NCBI RefSeq assembly: GCF_020906515.1
Contig: NC_085851.1
Location: 1,302,001 to 1,366,000, forward strand
Direction of reading: 5' to 3'
DNA: 64,000 bases
Origin: Vanrija pseudolonga
Lineage: Eukaryota; Basidiomycota; Tremellomycetes; Trichosporonales; Trichosporonaceae
Numbering within the stretch: position 1 is the stretch's first letter; every line of letters begins with the position of its first letter. Positions 10,826 through 22,646 of this stretch are shown here, in pieces. Below the pieces are notes generated by a model. That model was not told where the DNA came from. It saw only the letters and a list, made by a program, of their open reading frames with translations, and searched no databases. The position numbers were made by a program, and so were the translations under genes.

Positions 10826-13800
10826 CTAGAAGAGCGAGTCGGGGATCGACATGACATTGGTCGAAGCCTCCATCTTCTGAATCACCCTGGTATGGCGCTC
10901 CTCCGCGCCCTCCTTGGCCAAGCGGGTTGAGTCGCTGAGCTTTTGAAGCGCCGCTTGGTAGGCTGCGTCCGCTGTGGTCAACTTGGCCGTCATGCCGCTC
11001 CTATCGGGTCAGTCAAGGATTTGCGAGCCGCCAACTCACGCTTCAGAGCACCACTTATGGGCTGTTGCCTCGACCGAGCTGGCGAGGTGACGGTGGGTCC
11101 TGCCAACCTTCCTCGCCGGGGCCAGGACGCGTTGAGAGAGCATCGAGTGTGCTACGTCGGCCAGTGCATGCAGGGCCTGCACTCCGTCAGTGATTGTTTG
11201 ACCCAACGGTGACGTGACCCACCGAGTGTATCGAGTGCTCTCGACTCCCGCTCGGCGGCGAGAACCTAGCCCGCTTCGACTGACGGTCCGCAGGGCCTGC
11301 AGAGTTCCTTCGCACTGGTCCTGAAGGGACTGCAGTGTGGGCAGTTGGGAAGGCTGAGAAAATTATGGCGTGCTGCATCGACGCAGCAGGTGCGCCGATG
11401 CCACTGCCGTTGAGTTGCGGAAGCTCGAGATTTAACCCCGAGAGGATCTGCTCCTGCGAGACGTTCTGTGAACTGTCGGCGACCTGAAGGTGTTGTCAGT
11501 CTTGTTTTGAGCGACGCAGCCGCAGTTTACTCACGCGTGCAGAGGGCTTCAGTGGGAGGGCCACTGTACCCCTCGAGCCGCTGGAAATGTCGGGGCCATC
11601 TCCTCGTCCGGCGACTTCATCGAACACACGCTCCGTGGCAGCATCATCCTGCGCGGTAGGGTAGAAGGTGGCTGGCGCCATCTGAACCTTCTCGGTGATC
11701 TTCACATTCTTCTTCCCTTGGAGCTGGGGGCCGGGGGAAGAGTAGTCGGCTGCAAAGGGTGTACTGCTGGTGGGGCGGCGCTCCGGGTCTTGTGCCCAGA
11801 GGGAATTGTACTTGGCTTGTGGACAGGCGCCTCATTTGAAGCATCGTCCAGCTACGTGGTCAGCGTGGTAACCTCCGACTGAAGAACACCTACCTGACGT
11901 CCAGTGTTCTGGACGTGGACAAGGGCAGATTTGACGGGCCGGCGCGGAAGGGGCGGAGCTCGAGTAGGCGTCTCTACCTCGACGGTATGGTTTGCAACAT
12001 CCTGAGGGGATGGGTCCAGAATGTTCATGTCATGGAAGACGACTTTTGGGGTGTCGGGTGATGCCAGGCTTGACCAGGTCCTTCGCGGCTTTGGGTCCGC
12101 TGTGGATGTCGGTCAGCCGACTGAGGGGACGCAGGAACGCTACCTTCTGTGGGATCCGGAATCTCCGGTACACTGCTCGCTTCTGGAGGTCCAAGCCGCT
12201 CAGCGGACTGTTCCTCCTTATCTTTGGGTGGCGGTGGAATGGACGGCTCGCGTGATACAGAGTCACGGGTCGCCGTTGGAGAGGCACAGTTATCTAGGGC
12301 GAGGGCAGCGAGCCTCTCGCTCGCCTTCGCTGCTGAAACCCTGGCAGGACGGGCTGGTGCCGAGGCTGAACCCGTGTGACCGAAGACGCAGGCGAGTTGT
12401 CGACATGCTTGGACGACTGCCGAGGGGGGAGAACAACGCTAGTCGCCTTGCCCTTTGCCCCAGTGCCGGCCCTGGTAGCAGTAACAGACTGGCGCTTCGG
12501 GGTGGATACAGCAGAGGAAGCCAGGCTGCGGCTCTTCTTGTGGTTGACGTCTTTCTTCGTGGCGGCGGAGGAGCCGCCACTCTTCTTCTCGGTTAAGGGG
12601 ATGTCTGGTGATGGCTTTGGCTGCGGTTGACCGTGCCAGTCCTCCTTGTCGCCCACTTGCGAATCTGCATCGATAAAGCCAAGCTCAGTGGCGGCTGCAG
12701 GAGCGGTCAGCGTCTTTCAAAGGATGTTACGCGCCTGGCTCTTCGGGTGACAGCTCCTTCTCGACCGGCGGCGGGGCAGGGTGTTCTGGCTCAGCACGAG
12801 TCCTTCTCAGCTGCGATGTAACGGCTTCAAAAGCATCTGCTTCGGTGTCCGACATGCCAAGAGTGACAGTCGTCTCTGTGCCAACCTGAAAGATGAAGTC
12901 GGAACTGCCGTCACCGCCTCGGGTGGCACGCTTGAATGATTTGATCCTGGCAACGCCAAAGAGAGACTCGTCTTCGGTGCCGTCTTCAGAATACGCCTAA
13001 AGAGAGTTGTCAACAAGCGAGAAGGGCAAGTCAAATAACTAACCTTCACCACCACGGCAAAACGGTCAAAGTAGACGATAATGTCGTGGCGCTCCAGCCG
13101 GCGTCGGCACTTGTCATTGTCGAGCTTGTCCTCTCCGTTGACGATGAACTTGGATAGGGTAAAGCCTCTGGGGCGTTGGACGCCTTCCTCGGCGGCGATC
13201 GCGTTCACGATCATCTTGCACATCTGCATGATGTTGTTAGGGAGATAGGTACCGACAGGGACTTACGGCTGGCGACACTTTGCCTGTCTGTGCTTTCACC
13301 TCAGCCAGCAGGGCCTTCACGCCGACGACAACCTCTGGTGACCATGGCTGGTCTGCGAAGGCTTTGTCTATGAAGGTTTCACGCCTCCCGGAGGGAAGTA
13401 TGGCGCCGATGGTGCGCACGAGGTTGACAGAGAGACTGGAGACTGCTCATTGTCAGATGAGAATGTCAAGGGTACGCGTGACCACGGGTAGGCGTGTCCA
13501 CTTACATGTTGATTCATACAGAAGTTCACCGAGCGTGACGACACCGTCGTCCTTTACCAGCAGTGTCCTGCCGATCGAGTTGTCCTTGTCCGTGGCAATT
13601 TCCTGGAGAAGGTCGGATACCTTGATGTCAGCTGGGGAAGGACCATGAACGTACCGATGAAGATGCGTCTGGGCCTCCGAGTCGTCCCCCAAGAAAGGCT
13701 TTGAGAAGGCTGAGAAGCAGCTTCTGCCACTTGGCGGTGTGGAGGTCGGGGGCAGTGGCTGGCGTTAGCTGAGGTTGGGCAAAACACAACATACCAGAGA

Positions 13801-14403
13801 GCCCGCTGGTGTCCTGTCTCGAGTCAGTATCCGCCTGCAGCTACTGGACGAACCTTGACACTGCGAATGGTTAGTCACGTTGCCATATCGTCGTTACCCA
13901 CCTCTCAATCAGCGCCGCAATCAGCAAGCCACACCGCACCAGCGCCACCTCGGGAGAGTCCAGGAGGGTGGATGGTTCATTGGGAGTCGCAACACTCTCC
14001 GCGAGGGTCACAGCGAGCTCGTCGTGAATAGTCTCGAGTGCAGCGTAGTGGAATGCGAGATAGAGAGCACAGGGGACGTCGTCCTTGATCTCGGCAAGCT
14101 GGGGTGTGAGTGAGAGTCGCCGGGGTAGGTCTTCACCTCGTTCTCGACCCAGTCGCAGAAAGGCTCGACGTTGCTATCAGCGGGGAGTTTGCTACCCTGG
14201 GTCCATGTTAGTAGTTGAATGTATTGCCACCGCAGACCACTCACAATCAAGGCAACGAATGCCTTCCTTCCTCGGGTCAACAGCGCCTGCTTGTCCTTGT
14301 AGCCCTTGCACTTGACCTTCTCGAAGTGCTCTCGTAGTCCTTTGTGAGCGGCATCGTAAGCGTTGAAGGTAGGATCCACCGTGGCCTTCTTGCGGACGGG
14401 CAT
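10826..14403 (-). CDS. Candidate meiotic axis core protein (Red1/Rec10/SYCP2-like architecture)
   Basis: A minus-strand gene with a dozen or more short introns, starting MPVRKKATVDPTFNAYDAAH and ending MEASTNVMSIPDSLF. The N-terminal third is all-helical, armadillo-like (for example CALYLAFHYAALETIHDELA, SVNLVRTIGAILPSGRRETF). Next comes a compact beta-rich block resembling a PH domain (RLERHDIIVYFDRFAVVVK, then SLFGVARIKSFKRAT and SDFIFQVGTETTVTLGM). About 400 Ser/Pro/Lys-rich disordered residues follow, then a C-terminal coiled coil (AAYQAALQKLSDSTRLAKEG). Helical repeat, PH-like domain, linker and C-terminal coil is the published domain order of SYCP2, Red1 and Rec10. Assignment is by architecture, not strong sequence identity. 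Alternative: another chromosome-associated scaffold. The gene itself is well supported; the function is a moderate-confidence inference. Confidence 0.5.
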
Positions 14404-15259
14404 GGCGGAGGGGGGTGAGGAGGGAAGGTGAGAGGGGGAAGGTGAGAGCAGGGGAGAGGTGGTAGCGGGGGAGGGTTAGCTATCAGTACACAATGGCTTT
14501 GGTGGTGAACTGCGAGTGAATGACAGAGGATGAGAGGTGTGTGTGTGAATGACTTTGGAGAGCAGTGGGTCGTGAAGGGAGAAGGAGAAGGAAGCAATGA
14601 AGAGGAGGAGCTGTGAGAAATGTTGACTTGTTGTTGTTGTCGTCGTCGTCGAGGGAAGGCAAACGTCTGGGTCAAGTCTCTGGTCGTGGCCAAAGTCACC
14701 CACGCTACATGCGAGTGTGGAGTCCCCGCGCTAGATGACGGTGGTTACGTTTGTTGGATCCGGACGGGTACGCGCCGCTGACCGTATCAATGAGCAGCCT
14801 TCCTTCCTTCTCAATGTGACGGGATCAAAATTGACCGATGACGCCTGCGTTGAGTGATGGTTGCACGTGAATCGTGATGGTGCCGTGCCGCCCGCCCGCC
14901 CCGCCCTTGGTCATCGGGCCCGCTTGCGAGTGGACTCGTCATAGGCGTTATCGCCGCCCAGCGCGACCCAGCCAGCAAGCAGTCAGCAGGCAGGGGACCA
15001 CGGTCACTTGCCACTCCGGGCAGCCAACCAGCCAGCATCCACCGCAGCCAGCCTTCCCCCGTCCACCTCCCACCCTCACTCTCCCCCCAGTCACCGCCCC
15101 ACTACTTAACGCGCTCCTCCTTGTCTCCACCTCCCTCTAACCAACTACGTCCCCCCATCACTGCCTGCATCGCTCCCATCTCGCTCGCATTGACACTCTA
15201 GTAGTACCCAACTCCACCTCACTTGATCCAGTCGTTGCTGCACAGTCATCATACCCATC
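14404..15259. promoter_or_regulatory. Divergent intergenic region between the axis-like gene and the subtilase
   Basis: 856 bp between two divergent starts. The left half is purine/GT-rich on the plus strand (a pyrimidine-rich leader for the minus-strand gene). The right half is C/T-rich leader for the subtilase (15050-15255). No coding frame is convincing. Confidence 0.5.
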
Positions 15260-17039
15260 ATGCGTCTGTCCTTCGCCGTCCTCTTCTCCCTCCTCCCGGC
15301 CATTCTTGCCACCCCGGTCAAGCGCGCCGAGGACATTGCGCCCCTCAACGTGGCTGGCGAGGTCATCCCCGACTCGTACATTGTCGTCTTCAAGAAGGGC
15401 GTGTCTGTTGACCAGATCTCGCTCCACCTCGACAACGTTGCCGTCTGGCAGAACGCCGCTGTAAGTGTCCTCCCCGCCGTCATCCCATCCAGACCCGTGG
15501 CCGATAGCATCGGAGCGTGACCCCCCTGTTGTGGCGTGCGCTTGCGCCTCCCATGGGATCATCACGCATACCTCGCCTCTCCCCCATCATACCCGAGTCG
15601 TCGATGCGACTCGTTGTCATTACCTCGGGTGGCAAACGGCCTTATCTCCGAGTCTTGTGCTAATCACGCGACCAGCCTCTCCAGGGTGTTGACGATGGCC
15701 TCACGCACGTCTACGCCGACGAGATCCCCAACTTCGACTTCTCTGGTTACTGTAAGTTGCGCAGCAATGGCTATTCAGGATGCTTGCTGATAGCTTGGCA
15801 GCCGGTCGTTTCTCGGCCGAGGCCCTTCAGGCTATCCGCGAGGCCCCCGAGGTGGCGTACGTTGAGCGCGACCAGATCGTCCGCACCCAGGACGACATCA
15901 AGGGTGTCGACAACTTTGGCAGCGACATTGAGACTGAGAAGGACGCTCCTTGGGGTCTCGCCCGTATCTCGCACCGCGACACTCTCCGCCTCGGTACCTT
16001 CAACAAGTACGTTTACGACACGCACGGCGGCGAGGGCGTGACTGCCTACGTTATCGACACTGGTGTCTACGTCCAGCACGAGGAGTTTGAGGGCCGTGCC
16101 AGGTGGGGTGCCACCATCCCCTCTGGTGACCCCGACGAGGACGGAAACGGCCACGGCACTCACTGCGCTGGTACCATTGGTTCGGCCAAGTATGGCGTTG
16201 CCAAGGCGGCCGAAATCGTCGCCGTCAAGGTTCTCCGCAGCAACGGTTCGGGCAGCATGAGCGACGTCGTCAAGGGTGTCCTCTGGGCTGCTAAGGACGC
16301 CGAGAAGCAGAAGAAGGCCGGCGGTACCAAGCACAAGGGCTCGGTCGCCAACATGTCGCTTGGTGGTGGCAAGGCTCAGTCGCTTGACGACGCTGTTGAC
16401 GCCGCCGTCGAGTCGGGCCTCCACTTCGCTGTCGCTGCTGGCAAGTGAGTTACTTTGTTGGATGTCTGAGGAGTCTAAGCTAACGATATCAGCGACAACC
16501 GTGACGCTTGCACGTTCTCGCCCGCTGCCTCCAAGCTCGCCGTCACTGTCGGTGCGTCCACCATCGGCGACGAGCGCGCGTACTTCTCCAACCACGGCAA
16601 GTGTGTCGACATCTTCGCCCCTGGTCTCAACATCAAGTCGACCTGGAACGGTATTCCTCCCGTCAACACCATCTCGGGCACCTCGATGGCCTCGCCTCAC
16701 ATTGCTGGTCTCCTCGCCTACCTCATCTCAATCGAGGGCAGCGACACCTTCTCCATCCTCGAGGGTGCGCAGGAGCTCGTCCCCGTCGAGCACGAGGCCA
16801 GCGCCTACTCGCAGGCCTACGACCTCCTCCCCGAGCTTCTCCAGGCTGTCCTCCCCGCTCCCGAGGAGGAGGTCGTCGAGCTTGTCCGCGCCAAGCGCGA
16901 GCTCACCCCCGAGCGCCTCAAGAAGGCTCTTATCGCTCTCGCCAGCCCCGGCATCCTCAGCGATGCCGGTGGCCGTTCGCTCCCCGCGGGCTCGCCCAAC
17001 CTCCTTGCGTTCAACAACGCCACCTCGACCCGTCGTTAA
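15260..17039 (+). CDS. Secreted or vacuolar subtilisin-like serine protease (S8, proteinase K/cerevisin type)
   Basis: Four exons (15260-15460, 15685-15751, 15802-16444, 16493-17039) give 485 residues. A signal peptide (MRLSFAVLFSLLPAILATP) is followed by an inhibitor I9 propeptide (PDSYIVVFKKGVSVDQIS... VAYVERDQIV). The catalytic triad is intact: Asp in AYVIDTGV (about residue 171), His in GNGHGTHCAG (about 205) and Ser in SGTSMASPHIAG (about 367), with the oxyanion Asn in AVAAGNDNRDAC. After the catalytic core there is an extra 110-residue Glu/Leu/Pro-rich extension lacking in proteinase K (LLPELLQAVLPAPEEE). The first intron (224 nt) is unusually long for this locus. The family digests protein in vacuole or medium; which one cannot be read from sequence. 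It is convergent with the holo-ACP synthase gene. Confidence 0.95.
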
Positions 17040-17483
17040 GCGATGCGGCAAGTGTTAAGGGGAGAGACGTGAGAAGTTGAGAATTGAATCCAGAATCAGA
17101 ATCATGAAGTCTTGTTGTGCACGTGACTCGCGACGCAAGTCGTGGGCACCTGTGACTGTGAACGATGTACCACTATGCAGTGCATTTCCAGAACGGGCGC
17201 GGGGTGGTCGTTGGGAGGTGGGGATGGTGAGGGCCGCGGGACAGCTGCATTGATCGTTTGGGGAGGCTACGTGTCTGGCTCATAGTGCTGTGGGGGAGGG
17301 CGGTGAGCAGGCAGACATGCCGCTCCTTCTGCTCGTCGACCCAGACCGACACGAGTCGACAGCGCGTCTGACAAGGTTGCGACAGCGCGCGTAAGTTGCA
17401 GCCCAAGGACCAAGCCGTGACGTCCACCTGCGCGTACCTAGCTAGGCCCAAAGCAATCCATTAGCCCACACCTCTGCAAGCTT
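17040..17483. other. Convergent 3' region
   Basis: 444 bp between two stop codons facing each other. AT-richer 3' UTR-like sequence at 17060-17120; no coding signal was seen. Confidence 0.5.
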
Positions 17484-18017
17484 CTATCTGTCCTCCTGCG
17501 CGACAACAGCAGCGACGAGCACGCCGGCGTCGTGCGAGATGGTAGTGAGGAGGCTGATCCTGCGCGCGGCGCTGCTGCTGCCGGCGCCAATATCGGCCCC
17601 AGGCGCTGCCTGCTCGCCCGCACCCGCGCCCGCACCCGCGCCCGCACCCGCGCCCGCGCCGTCGCCCACGAGCTCGAGGAGGGGACGCCCGGACGGCGCG
17701 TACCCCAGCTCGAGCTCCTTCCAGCCCACGGCGAAGGGCAGGGCCTTGTACGCTGCCTCCTTTACTGCCCATCTGGCGCGCGTCAGCAGGCGCTCGCGGG
17801 GAGGCACGTACCGCGCCGAGAGGAAGCGGAGCTGCGCGCGCCGCAGGCTGTCGTCTGCGTCGGTCGACGACGCGCCGCTGCTGCCGCTGAGGGCGTCAAA
17901 CTGCGCCAGCTCGCGCGCGCTGCATATCCGCGCTGCTAGGCGCGCTGCCGTGCGCCGCGTGATGACGGCCTCTATGCGCGCTAGGGAGAGGATGTCGACG
18001 CCGATGCCGAGGATCAT
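17484..18017 (-). CDS. PPT2: Holo-[acyl-carrier-protein] synthase, AcpS/PPT2 type
   Basis: Two exons (18017-17812 and 17772-17484) around a 39-nt intron give 164 residues. It starts MILGIGVDILSLARIE, the AcpS Mg-binding motif with the catalytic Asp. The second signature, WAVKEAAYKALPFAVGW, carries the Lys/Glu that bind CoA and metal, and the C-terminal TISHDAGVLVAAVVA strand is present. The enzyme moves the 4'-phosphopantetheine arm of CoA to a serine of ACP; the stand-alone fungal Ppt2 serves mitochondrial ACP. An in-frame upstream Pro/Leu-rich extension to 18173 exists but looks like leader sequence, so the start at 18017 was chosen. Between the two core parts sits an (Ala-Gly)n run encoded by a DNA tandem repeat, making it longer than bacterial AcpS. 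Mitochondrial location is inferred from the family. Confidence 0.9.
   Translation of the reverse strand: MILGIGVDILSLARIEAVITRRTAARLAARICSARELAQFDALSGSSGASSTDADDSLRRAQLRFLSARYVPPRERLLTRARWAVKEAAYKALPFAVGWKELELGYAPSGRPLLELVGDGAGAGAGAGAGAGAGEQAAPGADIGAGSSSAARRISLLTTISHDAGVLVAAVVAQEDR
17617..17660. repeat. 12-bp tandem repeat inside PPT2 coding sequence
   Basis: Three perfect copies of CCCGCACCCGCG (17617-17652) plus a partial fourth. On the minus strand they encode the alternating Ala-Gly run of the holo-ACP synthase. The unit is a multiple of three, so copy-number change would keep frame. Confidence 0.9.
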
Positions 18018-18401
18018 GGCTCCATTGTTGGTTGCTGGGGGATGGTGGAGGAGGAGGAGGGAGGGAGGAAGGAGGGAGGGAGGAGGGAGGGAAGTGCGGC
18101 TTGGTGGTGGTGGTGGGGGACTTGGAAGTGGAGGTGGGGTTGGTGCGGCGCGAGGCGCGCCCTTGGCGGACACTTGCTCTCGGTGAGTACTTTGCTTGAT
18201 TGCACTCTTGACCCTGCAGCGCCGCTACAGCCCATTCAATCTCGAGATAGCCGTTTGCATCCATTTTTATCTAGCGCAAGGATGGCAGCAAGAAATGAGG
18301 TTTTCTATGAACGTTGACATTTTATATAAACAATCACGACGACGAAAGAGAAGAGAAAGACAGCGCAGTGCGGAACACTGTTACGCTGGTTTGTGATGCG
18401 A
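18018..18401. other. Intergenic region between Argonaute stop and PPT2 start
   Basis: 384 bp. It contains a purine-rich GGAGGGAGG tract (18040-18100) which on the minus strand is pyrimidine-rich leader for PPT2, and an AT-rich TTTTATATAAACAATC stretch near 18328 that may be the PPT2 promoter or the Argonaute 3' UTR. Confidence 0.4.
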
Positions 18402-21400
18402 TCACATGTACTGAGATGTCAGCGCGTCCCAAGTGGCGACCACTGCAACTCACGAAGCCGAGCTTGGAGTTACCCGACTCGCGAAGACGGTGCGCTGGAA
18501 AGAGACCTGTCAGCAACCAACCACATTAGCCAAGTGCGACACCACTCACAGATCGTCTGAGGGAACTCAGCCATGGGCGCCGGAGGCGCGCCAGACTGGC
18601 CCGAGAGCGAGGTCGCAGCGTCCGAAGACTCGTCGGTGTAGACTGCAAGGCGGATAATCTCGCAGGCATTCTGCGATTGTCAGTGTCTGGACTGTTGGAG
18701 GCCGTGCAGAGTCAACTCACGTGGGCGTACTGCGAGGGGAAGGAGGCGGGGTTAGCAGATCGCAAGACTATGTTTCGAGTGGGGAACTCACGTAGGCAAC
18801 GGGGACGATCTGTCAAGTCAGCCAAGTCCACAAGCCTCCCAAGGTACTCACCGAGACAGAGCGCGTCGCGCGCTGGTACGTGCTGCACATCTGGTTGCAC
18901 ATCGTCTGCATCTGGTCGGCGGTGAACTTGTTGTCGTCCTCGACCACGACGCTGCGAGCATAAGCGAGGGCACAACGGGCACAAAGAGGCGGTATCTGCT
19001 CACTAGTGGGTGGGACGAGCGGTGCCCTGGAGACCGTGGTGCGCCTGGAGGTAAAAGTCGAAGATGAAGGGGTGAGTGACATCCTTGTCGACAACGGTGC
19101 CGGGGGGGAGATTGCCGTTCTTCTGGTCGAGGCCCTTCGTGACACCGTCGATGCCGAAAAAGCGCATGTTGTGCTGAGCATGAAATCAGCCGCGAACTCT
19201 ATCCCTTAGACGGCCAACTTACCCTCTTGGCACAAATGACGAAAGTGAGCTTGGGCTTGTAGCCAGGCTTGATCTCGGCGGCGGCAGCACGGATGGCTGA
19301 GGCCTCGCGGCTGTGTTCGTGTCAGCACAGGCAATCAGATCCTTGACGTCACTCACTCCTTGACGATCTGCCATTGACCATCAGAGACGCCGTCGCGGAA
19401 CATGATAATCTTGGCGGGCGGAATGCCCTTGTTGTTGCTCATCCAAGTAGTGATGAGGGTCTTAGTCATCGTCTTCATGTCGGTAATAACCTCCCTGCGC
19501 CGCATGTAAGCATTTACAGGCCGAACGAAGCTCTTGTACTCACTGGCGGGAGTCCTGAAGCCTGCAGTCGGCCTCGTACCTGACGTTGTCGCCAGACATG
19601 GAACCGATCGTGACTGCGATGGAGGGGTTGGTGCTACCGAGGCCGCCGCCAGAATGGGTGACCTGATGCGTCAGACCAAATAGACGCACAGCGAGCAGTC
19701 ACTCACATCCGCGCCCATAACCAAGGTAGTCGCGTCCACACCAGGGACGTTGACCTCGTGCGTGACGCCGCCAAGCTTGGCCTGGATCTTCATCGAGACT
19801 TGGTAGAGTCAGCATAGGTCCACGACGAGGCCAGTCTCGACTCACCATTGCCAAGGTACTGGTCGATACCGCGTTCGTTCTGGAGCTTGTCGGCGACCAG
19901 GCACTGGGTGATCACATTCTGCAAGTCAGCGTGACGTTGTCGTCACAATACCCACCGCCTTGAGCCGCATGTCTAAGATCGTCAGCGAAATGGACAGACC
20001 CAGACTGAATGCCACTCACTGGCAACGGTCTTGACCTCCTTGTACATAGCAGCGTCCTTGAACTGGAAGGAAGGTCAGAGTTGGTCAACCGCGGTGTGAC
20101 TCACCGGCAGGATGACGACGATAAGCTGAGGCGCCATCTGGTTCTTCTGGTAGCAGGTACGCGCCGCGGTAGTGAGCGAGTCATGAAGCTGCGTGTTCTC
20201 GCTGCCCTGGATGCTAGCCAGACCGAGGATATCAGGGGTAGTGTTGAAAACTGCGACACCATACTGCTTAAGGGCCCCGACAAGCTGCCGAGCGAAGCCC
20301 TCTGGGAAAGGTGATGTCAGAATCATGTTCAAGAGAAGCGCGGCAGAGGAACTCACCGACAAAGCCGCGGGGAAGGCGCGGGGCGGCGCAAAGAATTGCC
20401 CAAGACTGCAGAGGCTTGCCGGGGCGCGTGAACTGGCATGCGTCAGTGGCTGTAATCAGCGGCAGTGGTGTAACTCACAGTCATCGCCGGGCCGTTGTTG
20501 GGCTTCAGGTTCCAACCACTAACTCGTTAGCTCGCTCGCCAGCTTTGAGGCTCACCCATTGTACAAGCTGACCGACTTGCCGCCCTTGTAGTTGATCCTT
20601 GGGCCAGGGAGGACGCGAGCTTCAACGCGCATCATGTCGGGCTTCACCTGAAGGCCCCACGCCTTGAGAAGCGCACTGTTCTCGTAGTTGAGCTGCTCGC
20701 GCCAGCGCCTGACTGGGAACGAGTGTTAGTTGAGAAGCACAAAACATGAGAGGGGGCACTCACTGCTGGCAGCGCGGTCCATGGGGCGGGCGGCAGCGAC
20801 CTTGATCATGGCCGCGGTCTGGTCCGACGACATCGCGGCGAACGGAACCGGGTTAAAATCATTGATGTGAACAAGCTCAAACCTGTGGACGTGTTAGCAA
20901 TGACCAGAGACGAGGTAAGAGGAGAAGACGACAGTCGACTCACGGTGCCATAAAGTTCTTGCCATAAACAACGCAAGGGAGACGGGGCTGGGTAATGTTG
21001 ACCGAGAGATGCTGCTTGTAGTACTGCACGAGGCCAATCTTCTGGTCCGGCTTGCCGTCCTTGGACTGCATCATAAAGCTGACCTCGGAGGCGGGCATGA
21101 GCGAAATGCCCTTTAGCGTATAGACGCGGTTGTTCTTCCTGCGAGACGTTAGCTCGGGTTGGCTTCGCAACAGAAGAGGATCACTCACTTGTAAGGAAGA
21201 GTAAACTTGGCACCGTAAAGCAGCTTCCTGAGCTCCTTGCACTGGCCCGGGTTGAGCTCCGTGACCGAGCCAGGGTGGCCGCCACCACCGGGAGCGCCGC
21301 CACGAGGACCGCCACGACCACCACGGAAACCGCCGCGACCGCCGCGACCTCCGCCGCCGCCGCCACCGCCGAGGCCGAGATAGTCGGCAAAGTTGTCCTA

Positions 21401-22646
21401 CAGGCATCAGCGCCGGCACAGGTCACACCCCACTCCACTCCACTCACAGACAGGCGACCAGACTTCCACACAGCAGTGTACGCAGTGTCGACCTGGACGG
21501 CCGGGAGGCCGTTGCTGGTGTGACGGAATGCCTGGTGGAAACCAGACAGGACTTGGGCGCCGCCAGGGAGATCCTGGGCATTGGCGAGACCGAAAAAGCG
21601 GCCGCGGGCACCAAGGGGCGTGTACTTCTTGGAAGGCTCCTCACGGAGCATGATGCTGACCGCCTGGAGGGCGGTCGCCTGTTGTGATTGTCAGCCTCGT
21701 TCACAAGGTACAGGATCCACTGTCACTCACGACAATCGAACCCTCCTGGGTCGACTGCTTGTTCTTGGAGCAGAAGCGAGTGATCGCCTCCAGGTCGATC
21801 ATGTTGGCGAGGCGGAAGTGGACATCAAAACGACGGCGGTCGGTCATCTCGCGGCCGGGCTCGGGGAGCTCGACGCGAACGGTGCGCTTGCTGGCCGAGT
21901 CGATGGCGAACTGGGCGGTAGTGTAGGCATTCTTCCTTCACCGCAGTTAGCATCACACAACCACGCCTCGTCTGCAACGCAACCAGACTCACTGCTTGTC
22001 GAAGGCCGCGTGCTGGAAGGCCTTCGCGTCGGGGTCGCGGGCGCCAACCTGCTTGGCCGCCTCGAAGATCATGGTAGCCAGGGGCTTGGGCATCCTGAGT
22101 AATGTTAGAACAGCCTCGCGGTGGTGGAAGTGCTTACTTCTGGTTGGCAACCTTGGCAACGGGGACGATGTCCACGTCGTAGTGGCTGTGGGAGTTGAGT
22201 GTTAGTTAGACATCCGAGGACCGTCACTGTCGTCAACACTCACTAGATGGTTGGCGCCTGGTGAAAGCGCGACTGGAACATATTGGCCTGGACGGGGATC
22301 ACGTTGCCCAGGGTGCCATAGCCAGGGCGGACAGCAGCATCTGATACGCGTCAGCCAACTCGAGAAAGGAGGGCGGTGGAGTGGAAGGAGTCGCGTCGAG
22401 GGAGAAAGGGACGTGACTTACCGCGAAGGATGAGGTCCTCCTTAGCCATTAACGCGCTCATTGCCTTCTCGAGGTGCTCGACCTCGGCGGCCGTGACCTG
22501 TTGGGGTTAGCAATGACTTGAGTGAAGTGGGTGGGGTGGGGAAGTTGAGAGCAGCGGCGGGGCTTATGAGGGCTGGGAGGGTGGGAGGGAGTGGGAGGGG
22601 GGTGGGGAGCTTGCCATGTACTCACCGGCTGGTTCTTTTGGGGCAT
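18402..22646 (-). CDS. AGO1: Argonaute (RNAi slicer) with glycine-arginine-rich insert
   Basis: Minus-strand gene of about 25 exons. Exon 1 encodes MPQKNQP; the last is TACATGTGA, giving a terminal KLGFYM similar to Argonaute C-termini. In order: N domain (VIPVQANMFQSRF, YHYDVDIVPV), L1 with an RGG-rich insert (GGRGGRGGFRGGRGGPRGG), PAZ (NNRVYTLKGISLMPA, LPCVVYGKNFMAP), MID (CYQKNQMAPQLIVVILP) and PIWI. PIWI catalytic residues are present: Asp in VMGADVTHSG, the Glu finger in DSRQEVITDM, Asp in IIMFRDGVSDGQ and His in LQAHHGLQGTARPTHY. So slicer activity is expected. It would load small RNAs for post-transcriptional or transcriptional silencing in cytoplasm and/or nucleus. No Dicer or RdRP gene lies nearby. 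Exact exon ends were only partly traced; the family call is secure. Confidence 0.95.
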
